Shown: piece by piece, positions 41,627-49,943 of the stretch
Numbering within the stretch: the first letter of the stretch is position 1
Layout: the number at the start of each line of letters is the position of its first letter
DNA from: Paenibacillus kobensis NBRC 15729
GTDB taxonomy: Bacteria; Bacillota; Bacilli; Paenibacillales; Paenibacillaceae
DNA: 64,000 bases
Direction: 5' to 3'
NCBI RefSeq assembly: GCF_004000825.1
Contig: NZ_BILZ01000019.1
Location: forward strand, 29,871 to 93,870
The notes under the pieces: generated by a model
Databases searched by the model: none
What the model saw: the letters and a program-made list of their open reading frames with translations, nothing else
What the model was told of the DNA's origin: nothing
Program-made: the position numbers and the translations under genes

Positions 41627-42880
41627 CTAGTTAAGCAGCGTCCATACACTGGCTTTACCCGGCGTTTCACCCTGGGTCCACCATTTTGCTTGATACGTAT
41701 GGCCGTTATAGACGACTTTGTCCCCACCGTTGTAGGCCTTAATGGAGTTCCAAGTCTGAGCTGTGCCGGTGGAAGCCGCCTTCCAGACGTCCGATACGTC
41801 AGGCTGTTCGCCCTTCGTCCACCAGCCTGCCGTATATTCGATCCCGTTATAAGTTATCTTATCTCCAGCCAGGTAGATCTTGCTGCCATCCCAAACGGCA
41901 GCCGTTCCCGACGGCGGCGGAGTCACCGCTTTAGGCAGTGTGCTTGCCGATAACGGTATGCTCGATGCCGAGCGGTTGCCCGCATTATCGACTGCCGCCA
42001 CGGTATAGAGATAGGCCGTGTCAGCCGGCAAGCCGCTATCCGTATACGAAGCTTGCGACGTCGTGCCGATTACTTTGCCGTCCCGGCTCACTTCATAGCT
42101 CTTAATGCCGGCCGAAGCGGTTGAAGCCGTCCAAGCCAGCGTAATGCTGCTCTCCGTATGGCCGGAGCACAGGACGCCTGCCGGAATAGACGGCGGCAGT
42201 ACGATCCGATCCGGTTCCGTCGGTGGAGTCGTCGTACCGCCGCCTTGCGTCAGATTCACATCAAGAACCTGATAGAACGCATTGTCGGTGTCGCCGATTT
42301 CCCACACGCTTAGAATAATATAGTAACCCGTCCGGTCCGTCGGCACGCTGCACTTGTGCGTCACCGTCATTGCAGGCTGCTTGTTGCCGCCGTCCACCGT
42401 ACAGAACGGCTTGGACTCCAACTGATCGCGGCTAAGCGGCTTATTCGGATCCCAACCGATCTTCGTCATATAATACTTCCAGCTCTCCGTTGCGTGGTTA
42501 GCCGTGAACTTCCAAGTAAAGCTGTTCTCGCCGCCCTTCATGTCAACCTTCTTCCACCGGTCAGACTTCTGCACATCCAGTTCCGGATATTTGCCTGCGC
42601 CGGCGATCTGTCCGTCAGCCGGTCCGGTTGCCGGGAAACCGCCTTTGCCTTCCACGCTTTGCGGTTCGTATTGAATCGCTCCGCAATCTTTATTGATTCC
42701 TTGCTGGCACAGCACGGTCCGGCTGGCTGGCGAGTCGATGTAGCCATGGGCCGACGCTTCGCCCGAGAAAGCGAACAAGCAGGCTAAGCCGAATACAATG
42801 AACCCAAACATTACGGCCGGCTTAAACGGGCGAAGGCCCGCCTTCAGCCCGCCCCCGAGCGGTTGCTCTGTCATCATCAT
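41627..42880 (-). CDS. AA10 lytic polysaccharide monooxygenase with FN3 and two CBM5/12
   Basis: A 417-residue secreted copper enzyme. A signal peptide ends at EASA, leaving His1 of HGYIDSPASR as the N-terminal copper ligand; the second ligand is in FTANHATESWKYY. The AA10 domain (about residues 46-225) is followed by a Gly/Thr/Pro linker, a fibronectin type III domain (VLCSGHTESSITLAW...), and two CBM5/12 modules (YNGIEYTAGWWTKGEQP and YNGHTYQAKWWTQGETP). It oxidatively cleaves crystalline chitin or cellulose; the CBMs favour chitin. Three ATG codons in a row (42880-42872) follow AGGGGAATCAAC. The 395-bp region upstream to 43275 holds its leader and the terminator of the next gene. Confidence 0.93.
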   Translation of the reverse strand: MMMTEQPLGGGLKAGLRPFKPAVMFGFIVFGLACLFAFSGEASAHGYIDSPASRTVLCQQGINKDCGAIQYEPQSVEGKGGFPATGPADGQIAGAGKYPELDVQKSDRWKKVDMKGGENSFTWKFTANHATESWKYYMTKIGWDPNKPLSRDQLESKPFCTVDGGNKQPAMTVTHKCSVPTDRTGYYIILSVWEIGDTDNAFYQVLDVNLTQGGGTTTPPTEPDRIVLPPSIPAGVLCSGHTESSITLAWTASTASAGIKSYEVSRDGKVIGTTSQASYTDSGLPADTAYLYTVAAVDNAGNRSASSIPLSASTLPKAVTPPPSGTAAVWDGSKIYLAGDKITYNGIEYTAGWWTKGEQPDVSDVWKAASTGTAQTWNSIKAYNGGDKVVYNGHTYQAKWWTQGETPGKASVWTLLN

Positions 42881-43222
42881 GTTGATTCCCCTCACGTATT
42901 GGAAAATAGCAGTGCTTTCCGAGCATACCGGACTGTCGAAAAGACAGCCAGATTCCAAAGTCACTGGGGGAATTTTCTATGAATGCTTGCCGCCGTTCAG
43001 GTTGCTTCTTGCAACCGGTATGAACGGAACGGGACCCGAGTCGCATGATTTATCTATCGTTCGATTAAACCTCGCCCATAATTGTAAATATGTATAAAGT
43101 TTAGCTGTAGTATTTTCCCATATCAAAATAGGCTGGATTCATCTGTTGGCGCCTTACCTATATGCATCCCTTATCCTAGAATGGGGGTCGTTCGCCTCCA
43201 TGGTTCGCATTCGATTTTATGC

Positions 43223-43253
43223 CAAAATCCCCTGCACCTAATGGCGAGGGGAT
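43223..43253 (-). terminator. Probable terminator of the P4H-like gene
   Basis: ATCCCCT pairs with AGGGGAT around a 13-base loop containing further GC/GC pairing, followed by TTTT on the minus strand, 23 bp past the stop. Confidence 0.6.
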
Positions 43254-43275
43254 AATACTATTATGCGGTGTCCTA

Positions 43276-43908
43276 CTAATAACGGTGCTTCTGCCTTCTG
43301 ATCCATTGGGTCGCAACCCACTTCTCCCCGGCAGCAACGGGACTGCCTGCATGCAGCGTCAGTTCGTTCAGACGGTGGTCGTTGTAGAAATATTCGAAAT
43401 AGACGGCACTGCCTTTGCGCGGTGTTACGGTCAACCCAAGGGAAGGGAAGCAGGTATCGCCGCCTTCTTCCACGTCGTTCAAATACATCACAAGCGTGCT
43501 AATTCGGTTATCACCCGCGTTATCCGCCGTAAAATAATCATAGTGAGGCTGATACTGTTCGCCGGGCTGGTAATGAAGAATTTGCAGCGGCTCCGCATGC
43601 TCCAGCGGCACGTTCATCAGTTCCGCCGCCCTCGCCTCGATGGTCCGGACCAGCCCGTTCTCGCCTTCCTCGAAGAACATGCTGCTGCTCGTTCGAATCT
43701 CGCTTACGGCATGTGACTGGCCAATCTTAGACCGCTGCATTCTGTCCTTCGCTAACGCAATTAACGTATCGCATTCTTCGCTGCTCAGAACATTGTCGAG
43801 AATGAGAATGAGCGGTTCATCCATTTTCCCGACAATAGAGATCTTACGGTCTGACGTTACGATCTTATTCCCCGTCGCTTGAATAATCGTCTGCTCTTTA
43901 ATGGCCAT
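43276..43908 (-). CDS. 2-oxoglutarate/Fe(II)-dependent prolyl 4-hydroxylase-like enzyme
   Basis: A 210-residue dioxygenase of the P4H type. The iron ligands are H and D in YQPHYDYF and the distal H in LTLHAGSPV; GEKWVATQWI provides the 2-oxoglutarate lysine. The segment SSMFFEEGENG and ISTLVMYLNDVEEGGDTCFP are characteristic. The start 43908 follows GGAGGATGCAACG. The B. anthracis homologue hydroxylates collagen-like or EF-Tu-type proteins; the substrate here is unknown. It forms a single-gene unit. Confidence 0.9.
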   Translation of the reverse strand: MAIKEQTIIQATGNKIVTSDRKISIVGKMDEPLILILDNVLSSEECDTLIALAKDRMQRSKIGQSHAVSEIRTSSSMFFEEGENGLVRTIEARAAELMNVPLEHAEPLQILHYQPGEQYQPHYDYFTADNAGDNRISTLVMYLNDVEEGGDTCFPSLGLTVTPRKGSAVYFEYFYNDHRLNELTLHAGSPVAAGEKWVATQWIRRQKHRY

Positions 43909-44151
43909 CGTTGCATCCTCCATCTTCAAGGTTGAGGAAGTCATCGAGTCTGCACAAAGTCAGTAATTAACAGTAAGTACGAAAGACAGTGACATCAGTT
44001 TCTGTTTCATCATTAGCAGCTGCCGGTAATAAAAAGCATGTCTTATAAACCCTATAACGCGGAGAGTGACTACATGTCAATAAGAACCGTATTATTCGAC
44101 TTCGCGCGGCTTCGCCAGAACCGGATATCGGCATGGACGGATGAGGACGGG

Positions 44152-45069
44152 CTACATGCCATGGGACCAGGCAATGAGGAGCGGCAGATAGAGAAAGCTC
44201 GCGATGGTCGTTAACGCCACGTTCATGGCGACCAACTCCTTGTCGCCGCCGTACTTCTCCATCATGACGAGCGAGTTGATAGCCGAAGGCATCGAAGACT
44301 GAACGAAGAGAACGGATGCTTCCAGACCGTGTATCCCTAATAGAGAGATCGTCACCCAGGACAAGAAAGGCACGCCGAAGATTCGCAGCAGGACAGCAAT
44401 CCATAATTCCCGTCTCATGCTGCTGCGCCAGCTCGATTTGCGCAATTGCATCCCTAACATCAACAGGACGATTGCCGCGTATGCGCCGCCTATTAACTGA
44501 AACCCGTCCTTCAAGCTCGCAGGCAGCGGAATGCGGAAGAAATACAGGATTAAGCCCGCCGCAGCGGCATAAATAAGCGGGCTTCGCACCATTTTCCCAA
44601 CCGCTTGCGCCGGGCTGAATGAGCTTCTGGATGCAATGAACAACCCGAGGGAGTTAACGAGCACAATATGCAGCACAACGTTCGTCACGCCAATCGCAAA
44701 ACCCGCCGCACCGTATGCCAGCAGCAGCAGCGGCAAGCCATAGTTGTTGGAGTTGGCGAAAATCGTCGTCATTTCCATCGCCCTTAGCGAGGGGCCGTCA
44801 AAGCGGAACAGCTTGCCCGTGCCGTAGGCAGCCGCCCAACATAAAGCAGTCTGCACGAGTGTGAATAATGCGATATGCCCGAATGATGAACCGCTCAAGC
44901 TGCTGTCCGAAAGCGCGCCTATGATGAGGCAAGGGGCGAGCACGAACAAGCTGACATCCGCCAATACTTTGGAATCAGGGGATTTGTATTTCTGATAGAG
45001 ATATCCTAAAAAGCATGCGAGCAGAATAGGAATTGTTACCGAACCGAAAATTTCAACATACTGTCTCAT
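44152..45069 (-). CDS. AEC (auxin efflux carrier) family transporter
   Basis: A 305-residue membrane protein with about ten helices of the AEC family: YVEIFGSVTIPILLACFLGYL at the start, then EMTTIFANSNNYGLPLLLLAYG (the typical NxxNxGLP signature), and SSMPSAINSLVMMEKYGGD near the end. Members export or import organic acids or auxin-like molecules. The start ATG 45069 follows GAAGGCGGTTTTC. It is convergent with nothing and lies downstream of a HxlR gene on the same strand. Confidence 0.88.
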   Translation of the reverse strand: MRQYVEIFGSVTIPILLACFLGYLYQKYKSPDSKVLADVSLFVLAPCLIIGALSDSSLSGSSFGHIALFTLVQTALCWAAAYGTGKLFRFDGPSLRAMEMTTIFANSNNYGLPLLLLAYGAAGFAIGVTNVVLHIVLVNSLGLFIASRSSFSPAQAVGKMVRSPLIYAAAAGLILYFFRIPLPASLKDGFQLIGGAYAAIVLLMLGMQLRKSSWRSSMRRELWIAVLLRIFGVPFLSWVTISLLGIHGLEASVLFVQSSMPSAINSLVMMEKYGGDKELVAMNVALTTIASFLYLPLLIAWSHGM

Positions 45070-45180
45070 GAAAACCGCCTTCTCTCTTGCTGCCATTTTT
45101 AATCATTATAGAGAAGAACGGTATATTGTTTAAATATATAATAGTTATTTATATTATAGGTTTTATCTATATAATAGTGC

Positions 45181-45201
45181 AGGTTGAAGCAGCTTCAACC
45201 T
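45181..45201. repeat. 21-nt palindrome downstream of the HxlR gene
   Basis: AGGTTGAAGC and GCTTCAACCT flank one central A. It is a possible terminator for the HxlR gene (no T-run) or an operator for the AEC promoter, which begins in the very AT-rich stretch immediately left of it. Confidence 0.45.
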
Positions 45202-45286
45202 CTATTGCACGGTCACGGCGCCTAAGAACCGTTCGGCCAGCGCTTCCGCGAACGGAGCAATTATATTCTGGTTCCACTGCCAATGA

Positions 45287-45685
45287 TCAAGCAATAGTCC
45301 CGCTAGTCTCGCCAATATCATACTCTTCTCTAGCCTTCTTCACGTGAGGAAAATGATCCGTGGCCCAAACATTAAGCATTCTCATACAAGGAATGAGCGT
45401 TTCCCCGAGGGGGGTCAGCGTATATTCCACGATTGGCGGCACCACTGGCGTTACTTTCCGGCCAACCAAGCCGTCCCGCTCCAGCTGTCTCAGCGTTTGC
45501 GTCAGCATTTTCTGCGATATGCCCTTGATGCGACCCATCATTTCTCCATACCGGACGGTGCCATTCTCTAAGGAGTAGATGACCAAAGCCGTCCACTTGT
45601 TCGATACGATCTCCAATACATGGCTGTAAGTGCATTCCTCTATAGATATATCCGGCGTTCTCACATCTGCCGCCTCCTTACGCAC
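45287..45685 (-). CDS. HxlR-family transcriptional regulator
   Basis: A 132-residue winged-helix protein with an HxlR signature: C18-centred IEECTYSHVLEIVSNKWTALVIYSLENG, RYGEMMGRIKGISQKMLTQTLRQLERDGLV and YTLTPLGETL. It is divergently transcribed from the zinc-type dehydrogenase gene, and the 95-bp space between them (45686-45780) must hold both promoters. It most likely represses or activates that dehydrogenase in response to an electrophile or redox signal through the cysteine. Confidence 0.92.
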   Translation of the reverse strand: MRKEAADVRTPDISIEECTYSHVLEIVSNKWTALVIYSLENGTVRYGEMMGRIKGISQKMLTQTLRQLERDGLVGRKVTPVVPPIVEYTLTPLGETLIPCMRMLNVWATDHFPHVKKAREEYDIGETSGTIA

Positions 45686-45780
45686 TTCAAGGTTCGTAAC
45701 CGACTTTAAAGTGCCGTCTAGCTACATCTTAGCCCTTGGATTATTGTGTGTCTATACCCATAAACAAGGAGAGATGTACC

Positions 45781-46794
45781 ATGAAAGCATATGCGCTGCA
45801 AGACGGTTTCGGAATCGAAAATGTTAAGGAAGTCGACCGCCCCATCCCGGTTCCGGCCCGAGGTGAAGTACTGCTCCGAATGAAAGCCGTGTCGCTGAAT
45901 GCCCGTGATATTACGATCATTAACGGGTACTACGACCCTAATCTGAAAGAGCCGCTCATCCCTGTATCCGACGGGGTGGGCGAGATCGTCGCCTTAGGCG
46001 AAGGGGCCGGCAAATTCAAGATAGGCGAACGGGTAAGCCCAACATTTACTCAAGGCTGGAAGTCGGGCGAGCCGACGAAGGAGCACTGGGCATCTACGCT
46101 AGGATACCCGCTTCATGGACTGCTTGCGGAGTACGTTGTATTGCCGGAGGACGGGTTGGTTCGCGTTCCCTCTTTCTTGACCGATACTGAAGCGGCGGCG
46201 CTTCCTTGCGCCGGAGTAACGGCTTGGCATGCCATTGTGGAAGAAGGCCGAGTGAAAGCTGGAGACACGGTCGTCGTCCAAGGCACAGGCGGCGTCTCCT
46301 TGTTCGCCCTTCAGTTCGCTAAGCTGCAAGGCGCCCAAGTCATCGTCACCTCCAGCAGCGACAGCAAGCTTGCCCGCGCGTATGAACTCGGTGCTGATTA
46401 CGGGATCAATTACAAGGACAATCCGGAATGGGACCAAGCCGTATTAGCCCGTACGCAAGGGAAAGGCGCCGACCACATTGTCGATCTCGGGGGCGCCGCA
46501 ACGCTGAACCATTCGATCTCTGCGCTTAAGGTAGGCGGACAAATCAGCGTCGTCGGTTTATTGTCCGGAGTCAGCGTCGAGGGGCTGGCGCTCGTTCCTG
46601 CCCTCCTTAAAAGCGCAAGGTTGCAAGCGATTAATGTCGGCAGCCGGTCCATGTTCGAGAACATGATCTCCGCGATTGAACATCACCGCCTTCGTCCGGT
46701 TGTTGATGCGGAGTATCCATTCTCGGATTCAATCAAGGCGCTCACCCATCTCGCGAAGGGCTCTTACTTCGGCAAGATTGGCATTCGTTTCTAA
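45781..46794 (+). CDS. Zinc-independent MDR-family NAD(P)-dependent alcohol dehydrogenase/quinone reductase
   Basis: A 337-residue medium-chain dehydrogenase. The catalytic domain starts MKAYALQDGFGIENVKEVDRP; the Rossmann motif GDTVVVQGTGGVSLFALQFAK (GxGxxS) is near residue 165. The structural/catalytic zinc ligands typical of true alcohol dehydrogenases (GHE, four Cys) are not visible, so it is probably a zinc-free quinone/enone reductase-like member. ATG 45781 follows AAGGAGAGATGTACC; an upstream ATG (45736) has no site. It is divergent from the HxlR gene. Confidence 0.87.
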   Translation: MKAYALQDGFGIENVKEVDRPIPVPARGEVLLRMKAVSLNARDITIINGYYDPNLKEPLIPVSDGVGEIVALGEGAGKFKIGERVSPTFTQGWKSGEPTKEHWASTLGYPLHGLLAEYVVLPEDGLVRVPSFLTDTEAAALPCAGVTAWHAIVEEGRVKAGDTVVVQGTGGVSLFALQFAKLQGAQVIVTSSSDSKLARAYELGADYGINYKDNPEWDQAVLARTQGKGADHIVDLGGAATLNHSISALKVGGQISVVGLLSGVSVEGLALVPALLKSARLQAINVGSRSMFENMISAIEHHRLRPVVDAEYPFSDSIKALTHLAKGSYFGKIGIRF

Positions 46795-46823
46795 GCCAGC
46801 GATTATGGAATCATACTTCAACA

Positions 46824-46866
46824 AGGCCGGTAACCGCTCATTAGAGCGATTTACCGGCTTCTTTGT
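46824..46866 (+). terminator. Terminator after the dehydrogenase gene
   Basis: GCCGGTAA / TTACCGGC with an inner CGCTC / GAGCG stem, followed by TTCTTTGTGTT. Confidence 0.85.
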
Positions 46867-46890
46867 GTTCATCTTAAAAATCCGCGCATC

Positions 46891-46936
46891 GACAATGTAA
46901 AATAAACTTGACATTGTGTATGCTGTAGATTACATT
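46891..46936 (+). promoter_or_regulatory. Promoter and inverted repeat ahead of the membrane/XRE operon
   Basis: TTGACA (46908-46913), a 17-base spacer and TACATT (46931-46936) give a good promoter. The inverted repeat GACAATGT / ACATTGT (46891-46917) overlaps the -35, and a similar sequence CTTGACTTTTTGTATAAAG repeats downstream (about 46949-46967). The XRE protein of this operon may bind here (inference). Confidence 0.6.
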
Positions 46937-46991
46937 AAGTACATAAAACTTGACTTTTTGTATAAAGTATCCAACAGGAGGTAAGGTAGGA

Positions 46992-47438
46992 ATGACCTAT
47001 CAAGAGCGGAAGAGCATCTTGTCGATCCTTAGCACCGTGCTCATTTTTGCTGCTTTTTGTGCGTACAAATACCAGCAGTATCCCGAGGAAGGGTTGACAC
47101 AAGCCGAGACCTTTCATTATTGGGGCACGTTCGTCCTCAGTTTGACTCTGGGTTCCATTGGCGCGCATATCGTCATCAGCAGTTTTTTCAGAATTTACTT
47201 CCAGGTCTCGACCGGAGAGAAGGTGCCGGGATTCTCCGATGAATTGGATAAACTCATCGACTTGAAAGCGTTCCGGAATTCGTTCGGCGTGTTCATCCTT
47301 GGATTCCTGCTCGCCATGGGATCGCAGGCCTTCGACCAGCCGTCGCAAGCGATGTTCATCATTCTGATCGCGGCTGGCTTCCTGTCCGACGTCACCGGTT
47401 CCATTACGAGACTATATCACTATCGCCAAGGAGTTTAA
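46992..47438 (+). CDS. Small membrane protein partnered with an XRE regulator
   Basis: A 148-residue membrane protein with about four helices (SILSTVLIFAAFCAY, VLSLTLGSIGAHIVIS, FGVFILGFLLAMG, AMFIILIAAGFLSDV) and a hydrophilic loop around VSTGEKVPGFSDELDKLIDL. The start ATG 46992 follows GGAGGTAAGGTAGGA; an earlier ATG at 46950 lacks a site. It precedes an XRE regulator gene by one base, an arrangement often seen where a membrane protein and a YdaS/YozG-like regulator are co-expressed. Function unknown. Confidence 0.72.
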   Translation: MTYQERKSILSILSTVLIFAAFCAYKYQQYPEEGLTQAETFHYWGTFVLSLTLGSIGAHIVISSFFRIYFQVSTGEKVPGFSDELDKLIDLKAFRNSFGVFILGFLLAMGSQAFDQPSQAMFIILIAAGFLSDVTGSITRLYHYRQGV

Positions 47439-47439
47439 G

Positions 47440-47664
47440 ATGGGCAAAGATCTTGTCGGCAACCATATCCGCAAATTAAGGTTCAATGACAACGAAATGA
47501 CACAGCAGCAGTTGGCAGACAAGGTGGGCGTGACAAGACAGACGATTGTGGCGCTGGAGAAGGGCAATTACTCTCCGTCTCTGGAGCTCGCTTTTCGTAT
47601 TGCCCGCGCTTTTGGGTTACCGCTTGAAGAGGTATTCTTTTACGGGGAAGATATGGACCAGTAG
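47440..47664 (+). CDS. XRE/YozG-like transcriptional regulator
   Basis: A 74-residue helix-turn-helix protein: IRKLRFNDNEMTQQQLADKVGVTRQTIVALEKGNYSPSLELAFRIARAFGLPLEEVFFY. It is a textbook short Cro/C1-type regulator of the YozG/YgzD group. The start ATG is two bases after the upstream stop, and AAGGAG lies within that gene's end. It presumably regulates this operon. The next gene, DUF4386, starts 38 bp later. Confidence 0.92.
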   Translation: MGKDLVGNHIRKLRFNDNEMTQQQLADKVGVTRQTIVALEKGNYSPSLELAFRIARAFGLPLEEVFFYGEDMDQ

Positions 47665-47702
47665 TTCATTAAATGATATGTGGGAGAAAAGGGAGGCAAA
47701 CC

Positions 47703-48401
47703 ATGAGTTCAACTCGAATGGCTGCAAAGGTAGTTGGTATCTTCTTTATACTCGCCGCGGTCGCATCGATCGTCGGTCTTGCTTTATACGATCCGATTCT
47801 GAATGGTGCCGATTATTTGACGCAAGGCTCCGAGCACGCTAATCAGATCATACTTGGGGCGTTGATGGAGCTCATACTCGTCGTGTCTGCGGTCGGCACT
47901 TCGATAACGATGTTCCCGGTATTAAGACGGTATAACGAAAGTCTCGCTCTGGGACACGTGTGCTTCCGGTTTCTGGAGGCTGTCATTATTACCGTCGGCA
48001 TTCTAAGCGTGCTGGCGCTGTTGACGTTAAGCCAGCAGTTTGTTGCTGATGGAGCCACAGATGCCGCCGCATATGAAGCTTCAGGAACGGTATTAAAAGC
48101 CATTCATAAATGGACGTTCATGCTCGGCCCTAACTTCATGCTGGGCATTAATACGATGCTGTACAGCTACATTTTCTACCGGACGAGGCTCATCCCGCGG
48201 TTCATTCCTATCTTAGGCATGACCGGATCCGTTCTTGTATTCGCAGCCTCCCTATTCGAAATGTTCGGCGTGTTCGATCAAATGTCCACCTGGGGCGCAA
48301 TTCTGGCGCTGCCTGTCGCAGCGAACGAAATGACCTTGGCCGTCTGGTTAATTGTGAAAGGGTTCCGCGAGAACCAACTGCGCCTTCTGCGCTCCGCTTA
48401 A
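47703..48401 (+). CDS. DUF4386-family membrane protein
   Basis: A 232-residue protein with about seven helices and the DUF4386 pattern: MAAKVVGIFFILAAVASIVG near the start, LGHVCFRFLEAVIITVGIL, LGPNFMLGINTMLYSYIFYRTRLIPRFI and a C-terminal NEMTLAVWLIVKGF. Function unknown; it is common in Bacilli, often with XRE or TetR regulators. The start ATG 47703 follows AAAGGGAGGCAAACC. It is the last gene of a three-gene operon. Confidence 0.88.
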   Translation: MSSTRMAAKVVGIFFILAAVASIVGLALYDPILNGADYLTQGSEHANQIILGALMELILVVSAVGTSITMFPVLRRYNESLALGHVCFRFLEAVIITVGILSVLALLTLSQQFVADGATDAAAYEASGTVLKAIHKWTFMLGPNFMLGINTMLYSYIFYRTRLIPRFIPILGMTGSVLVFAASLFEMFGVFDQMSTWGAILALPVAANEMTLAVWLIVKGFRENQLRLLRSA

Positions 48402-48446
48402 GATCCTGCAAAGACAAAGATCACCTGCTTCGCACCGCAGCAGCCT

Positions 48447-48480
48447 AGCCGGCTTGAGTCGCAATGGACCCCAGCCGGCT
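48447..48480. terminator. Weak bidirectional hairpin between convergent genes
   Basis: AGCCGGCT occurs twice, 18 bases apart; being self-complementary, the two copies form an 8-bp stem. No T-run. It stands between the convergent DUF4386 and DUF421 genes. Confidence 0.4.
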
Positions 48481-48489
48481 GCCGCTCCG

Positions 48490-49164
48490 CTACCTCGTTT
48501 GAACGAAGATTCCGTCCCCTTCTAACCACTCGGCAATAAATACTCTAGTGTAATCCGTCACGTTATGCGGCCGAAGCTGTTTCAGAAGCCATGACTCGTC
48601 GTAGCCTAAGTCTTTCACTTCATCCCACAATACTTTGCCGTCGCGAATAAGCGTAACGGGCACATGGACGGGCTTGCCGGGAAGCTTCAAATCCTCCTGC
48701 GTCGTCTTCTGATATTGCGCCTTCTTCAGGATACTGATTGAACCGTTAAACTCCAAGTAGCAATAGGCAACCTCGCGAATGGAGAAAGTCTCGCTCTGCC
48801 TCAGCAGACTCTGGAGCTGATTCAGATTCATCCGGTTCTTCTTCAACTCTTGCCGGTCGACCACGCCATCTCGAATAAGGGCGGCTGGCTTGCCTTCAAC
48901 GATCCCTCGAAACCATAGCAGCTTCTGCGCCAAGTATTCGACGATAAGCAGCAATAACCCCCAGAAGCTCATCGCAAAGACGATATCGAGAACGCCGACA
49001 TGCCGGTCATAAAGTGCATTGCCGAGTATTTCTCCAATAACGACCGCCGTAATAAAAGTAAAAGGCGTAACCTGCGTAATAATTTTTCTGCCGACAACCT
49101 TGACGATAACGAACAGCAGGACAAATCCAACAAGAAGCTCAACCGCTATCTGAACGAACTTCAT
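48490..49164 (-). CDS. DUF421 (YetF-like) membrane protein
   Basis: A 224-residue protein with two or three N-terminal helices (ELLVGFVLLFVIVKVVG, FTFITAVVIGEILGNAL) and a cytoplasmic YetF domain. Signatures are VVGRKIITQVTPFTFITAVV, GKPAALIRDGVVDRQELKKNRM and the long ISILKKAQYQKTTQEDLKL segment. B. subtilis relatives (YetF, YdfR/S) affect spore or membrane properties. The ATG is preceded by GGGGTGGCCGTCCT, a weak site. It is a single-gene unit. Confidence 0.9.
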   Translation of the reverse strand: MKFVQIAVELLVGFVLLFVIVKVVGRKIITQVTPFTFITAVVIGEILGNALYDRHVGVLDIVFAMSFWGLLLLIVEYLAQKLLWFRGIVEGKPAALIRDGVVDRQELKKNRMNLNQLQSLLRQSETFSIREVAYCYLEFNGSISILKKAQYQKTTQEDLKLPGKPVHVPVTLIRDGKVLWDEVKDLGYDESWLLKQLRPHNVTDYTRVFIAEWLEGDGIFVQTR

Positions 49165-49364
49165 AGGACGGCCACCCCCTATTCGGCTTATTATAGCTGG
49201 ATGTAATATTTCCAGAATAAGGGGAATTTATGAGCCGATCAGCCATGTTCTCGACTGGGCCTTACACATATTGGGTGCAACATTCTTGTCCATCCCTGCG
49301 TTTCTATACACAGCAGCTGCAACCGCACAACTCTAGACTACACATTCAAAGGAGATACGACATC

Positions 49365-49937
49365 ATGAAAAAACGCTGCCTCACCATCCTTAGCGTCGCC
49401 CTTCTCGGGTTGATGCTGTCCGCATGCTCGTCCAATTCCAATTCCAATTCCAGCACTACCGATACGTCGAGCCCGGGCACTTCCGCTGAAGCTGGCGTCA
49501 ATGCGGATGCAGGCAAGGATGCACCCGCTGTCGAGAGCCAACTGACTGTCGCCCAAATGTCGGAGGACTTGCTCAAGCAGGCCGAACAGCCGATGCTTGT
49601 CGATCTGACAGAATCCGACGTGAAGACTCTCTATCACTTCGATCCATCGTTGCTCGAAGAGTTCTCCATCAAGATCCCTCTTATGAACGTGAAGACGAAC
49701 GAGCTCGCCGTTGTGAAGGTCAAGGACGCGAAGGACGTGAAGACTGTCGAGAGCGCGATTAAACAGCGTGCCGCCGACGTTCAGAAGACGTTCGAGACGT
49801 ACCTGCCTGATCAATACGAGAATGCGAAAAATTATAAACTCGTAACCAAGGGCAACTACGTACTGTTCGCCATCTCGGAAGCCGATACGGCCGATAAGCT
49901 GACGAAGCAGTTCGACACCTACTTCAAAGCGGAGTAA
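49365..49937 (+). CDS. DUF4358-type lipoprotein
   Basis: A 190-residue lipoprotein. Signal MKKRCLTILSVALLGLMLSAC ends in lipobox LSAC; an Asn-Ser repeat (SSNSNSNSS) encoded by TCCAAT hexamers follows. The domain EESQL-like start SEDLLKQAEQPMLVDLTESDVKTLYHFDPSLLEEFSIKIPLM fits DUF4358, found next to MBOAT/DHHW acetylation genes. The ATG 49365 follows AAAGGAGATACGACATC; the longer upstream frame is discounted because it lacks a signal. It heads a three-gene unit and ends seven bases before the MBOAT gene. Confidence 0.85.
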   Translation: MKKRCLTILSVALLGLMLSACSSNSNSNSSTTDTSSPGTSAEAGVNADAGKDAPAVESQLTVAQMSEDLLKQAEQPMLVDLTESDVKTLYHFDPSLLEEFSIKIPLMNVKTNELAVVKVKDAKDVKTVESAIKQRAADVQKTFETYLPDQYENAKNYKLVTKGNYVLFAISEADTADKLTKQFDTYFKAE

Positions 49938-49943
49938 CCGCCT

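Noticed and set aside
44074..44214. 46-codon plus-strand frame MSIRTVLFDFARL, resembling a HAD-type start
   Set aside because: Only the first ten residues look like a HAD motif I; the rest is the antisense end of the AEC gene.
45087..45347. 86-codon plus-strand frame with many Ile residues
   Set aside because: AT-rich promoter DNA; no ribosome site, and its end is antisense to HxlR.
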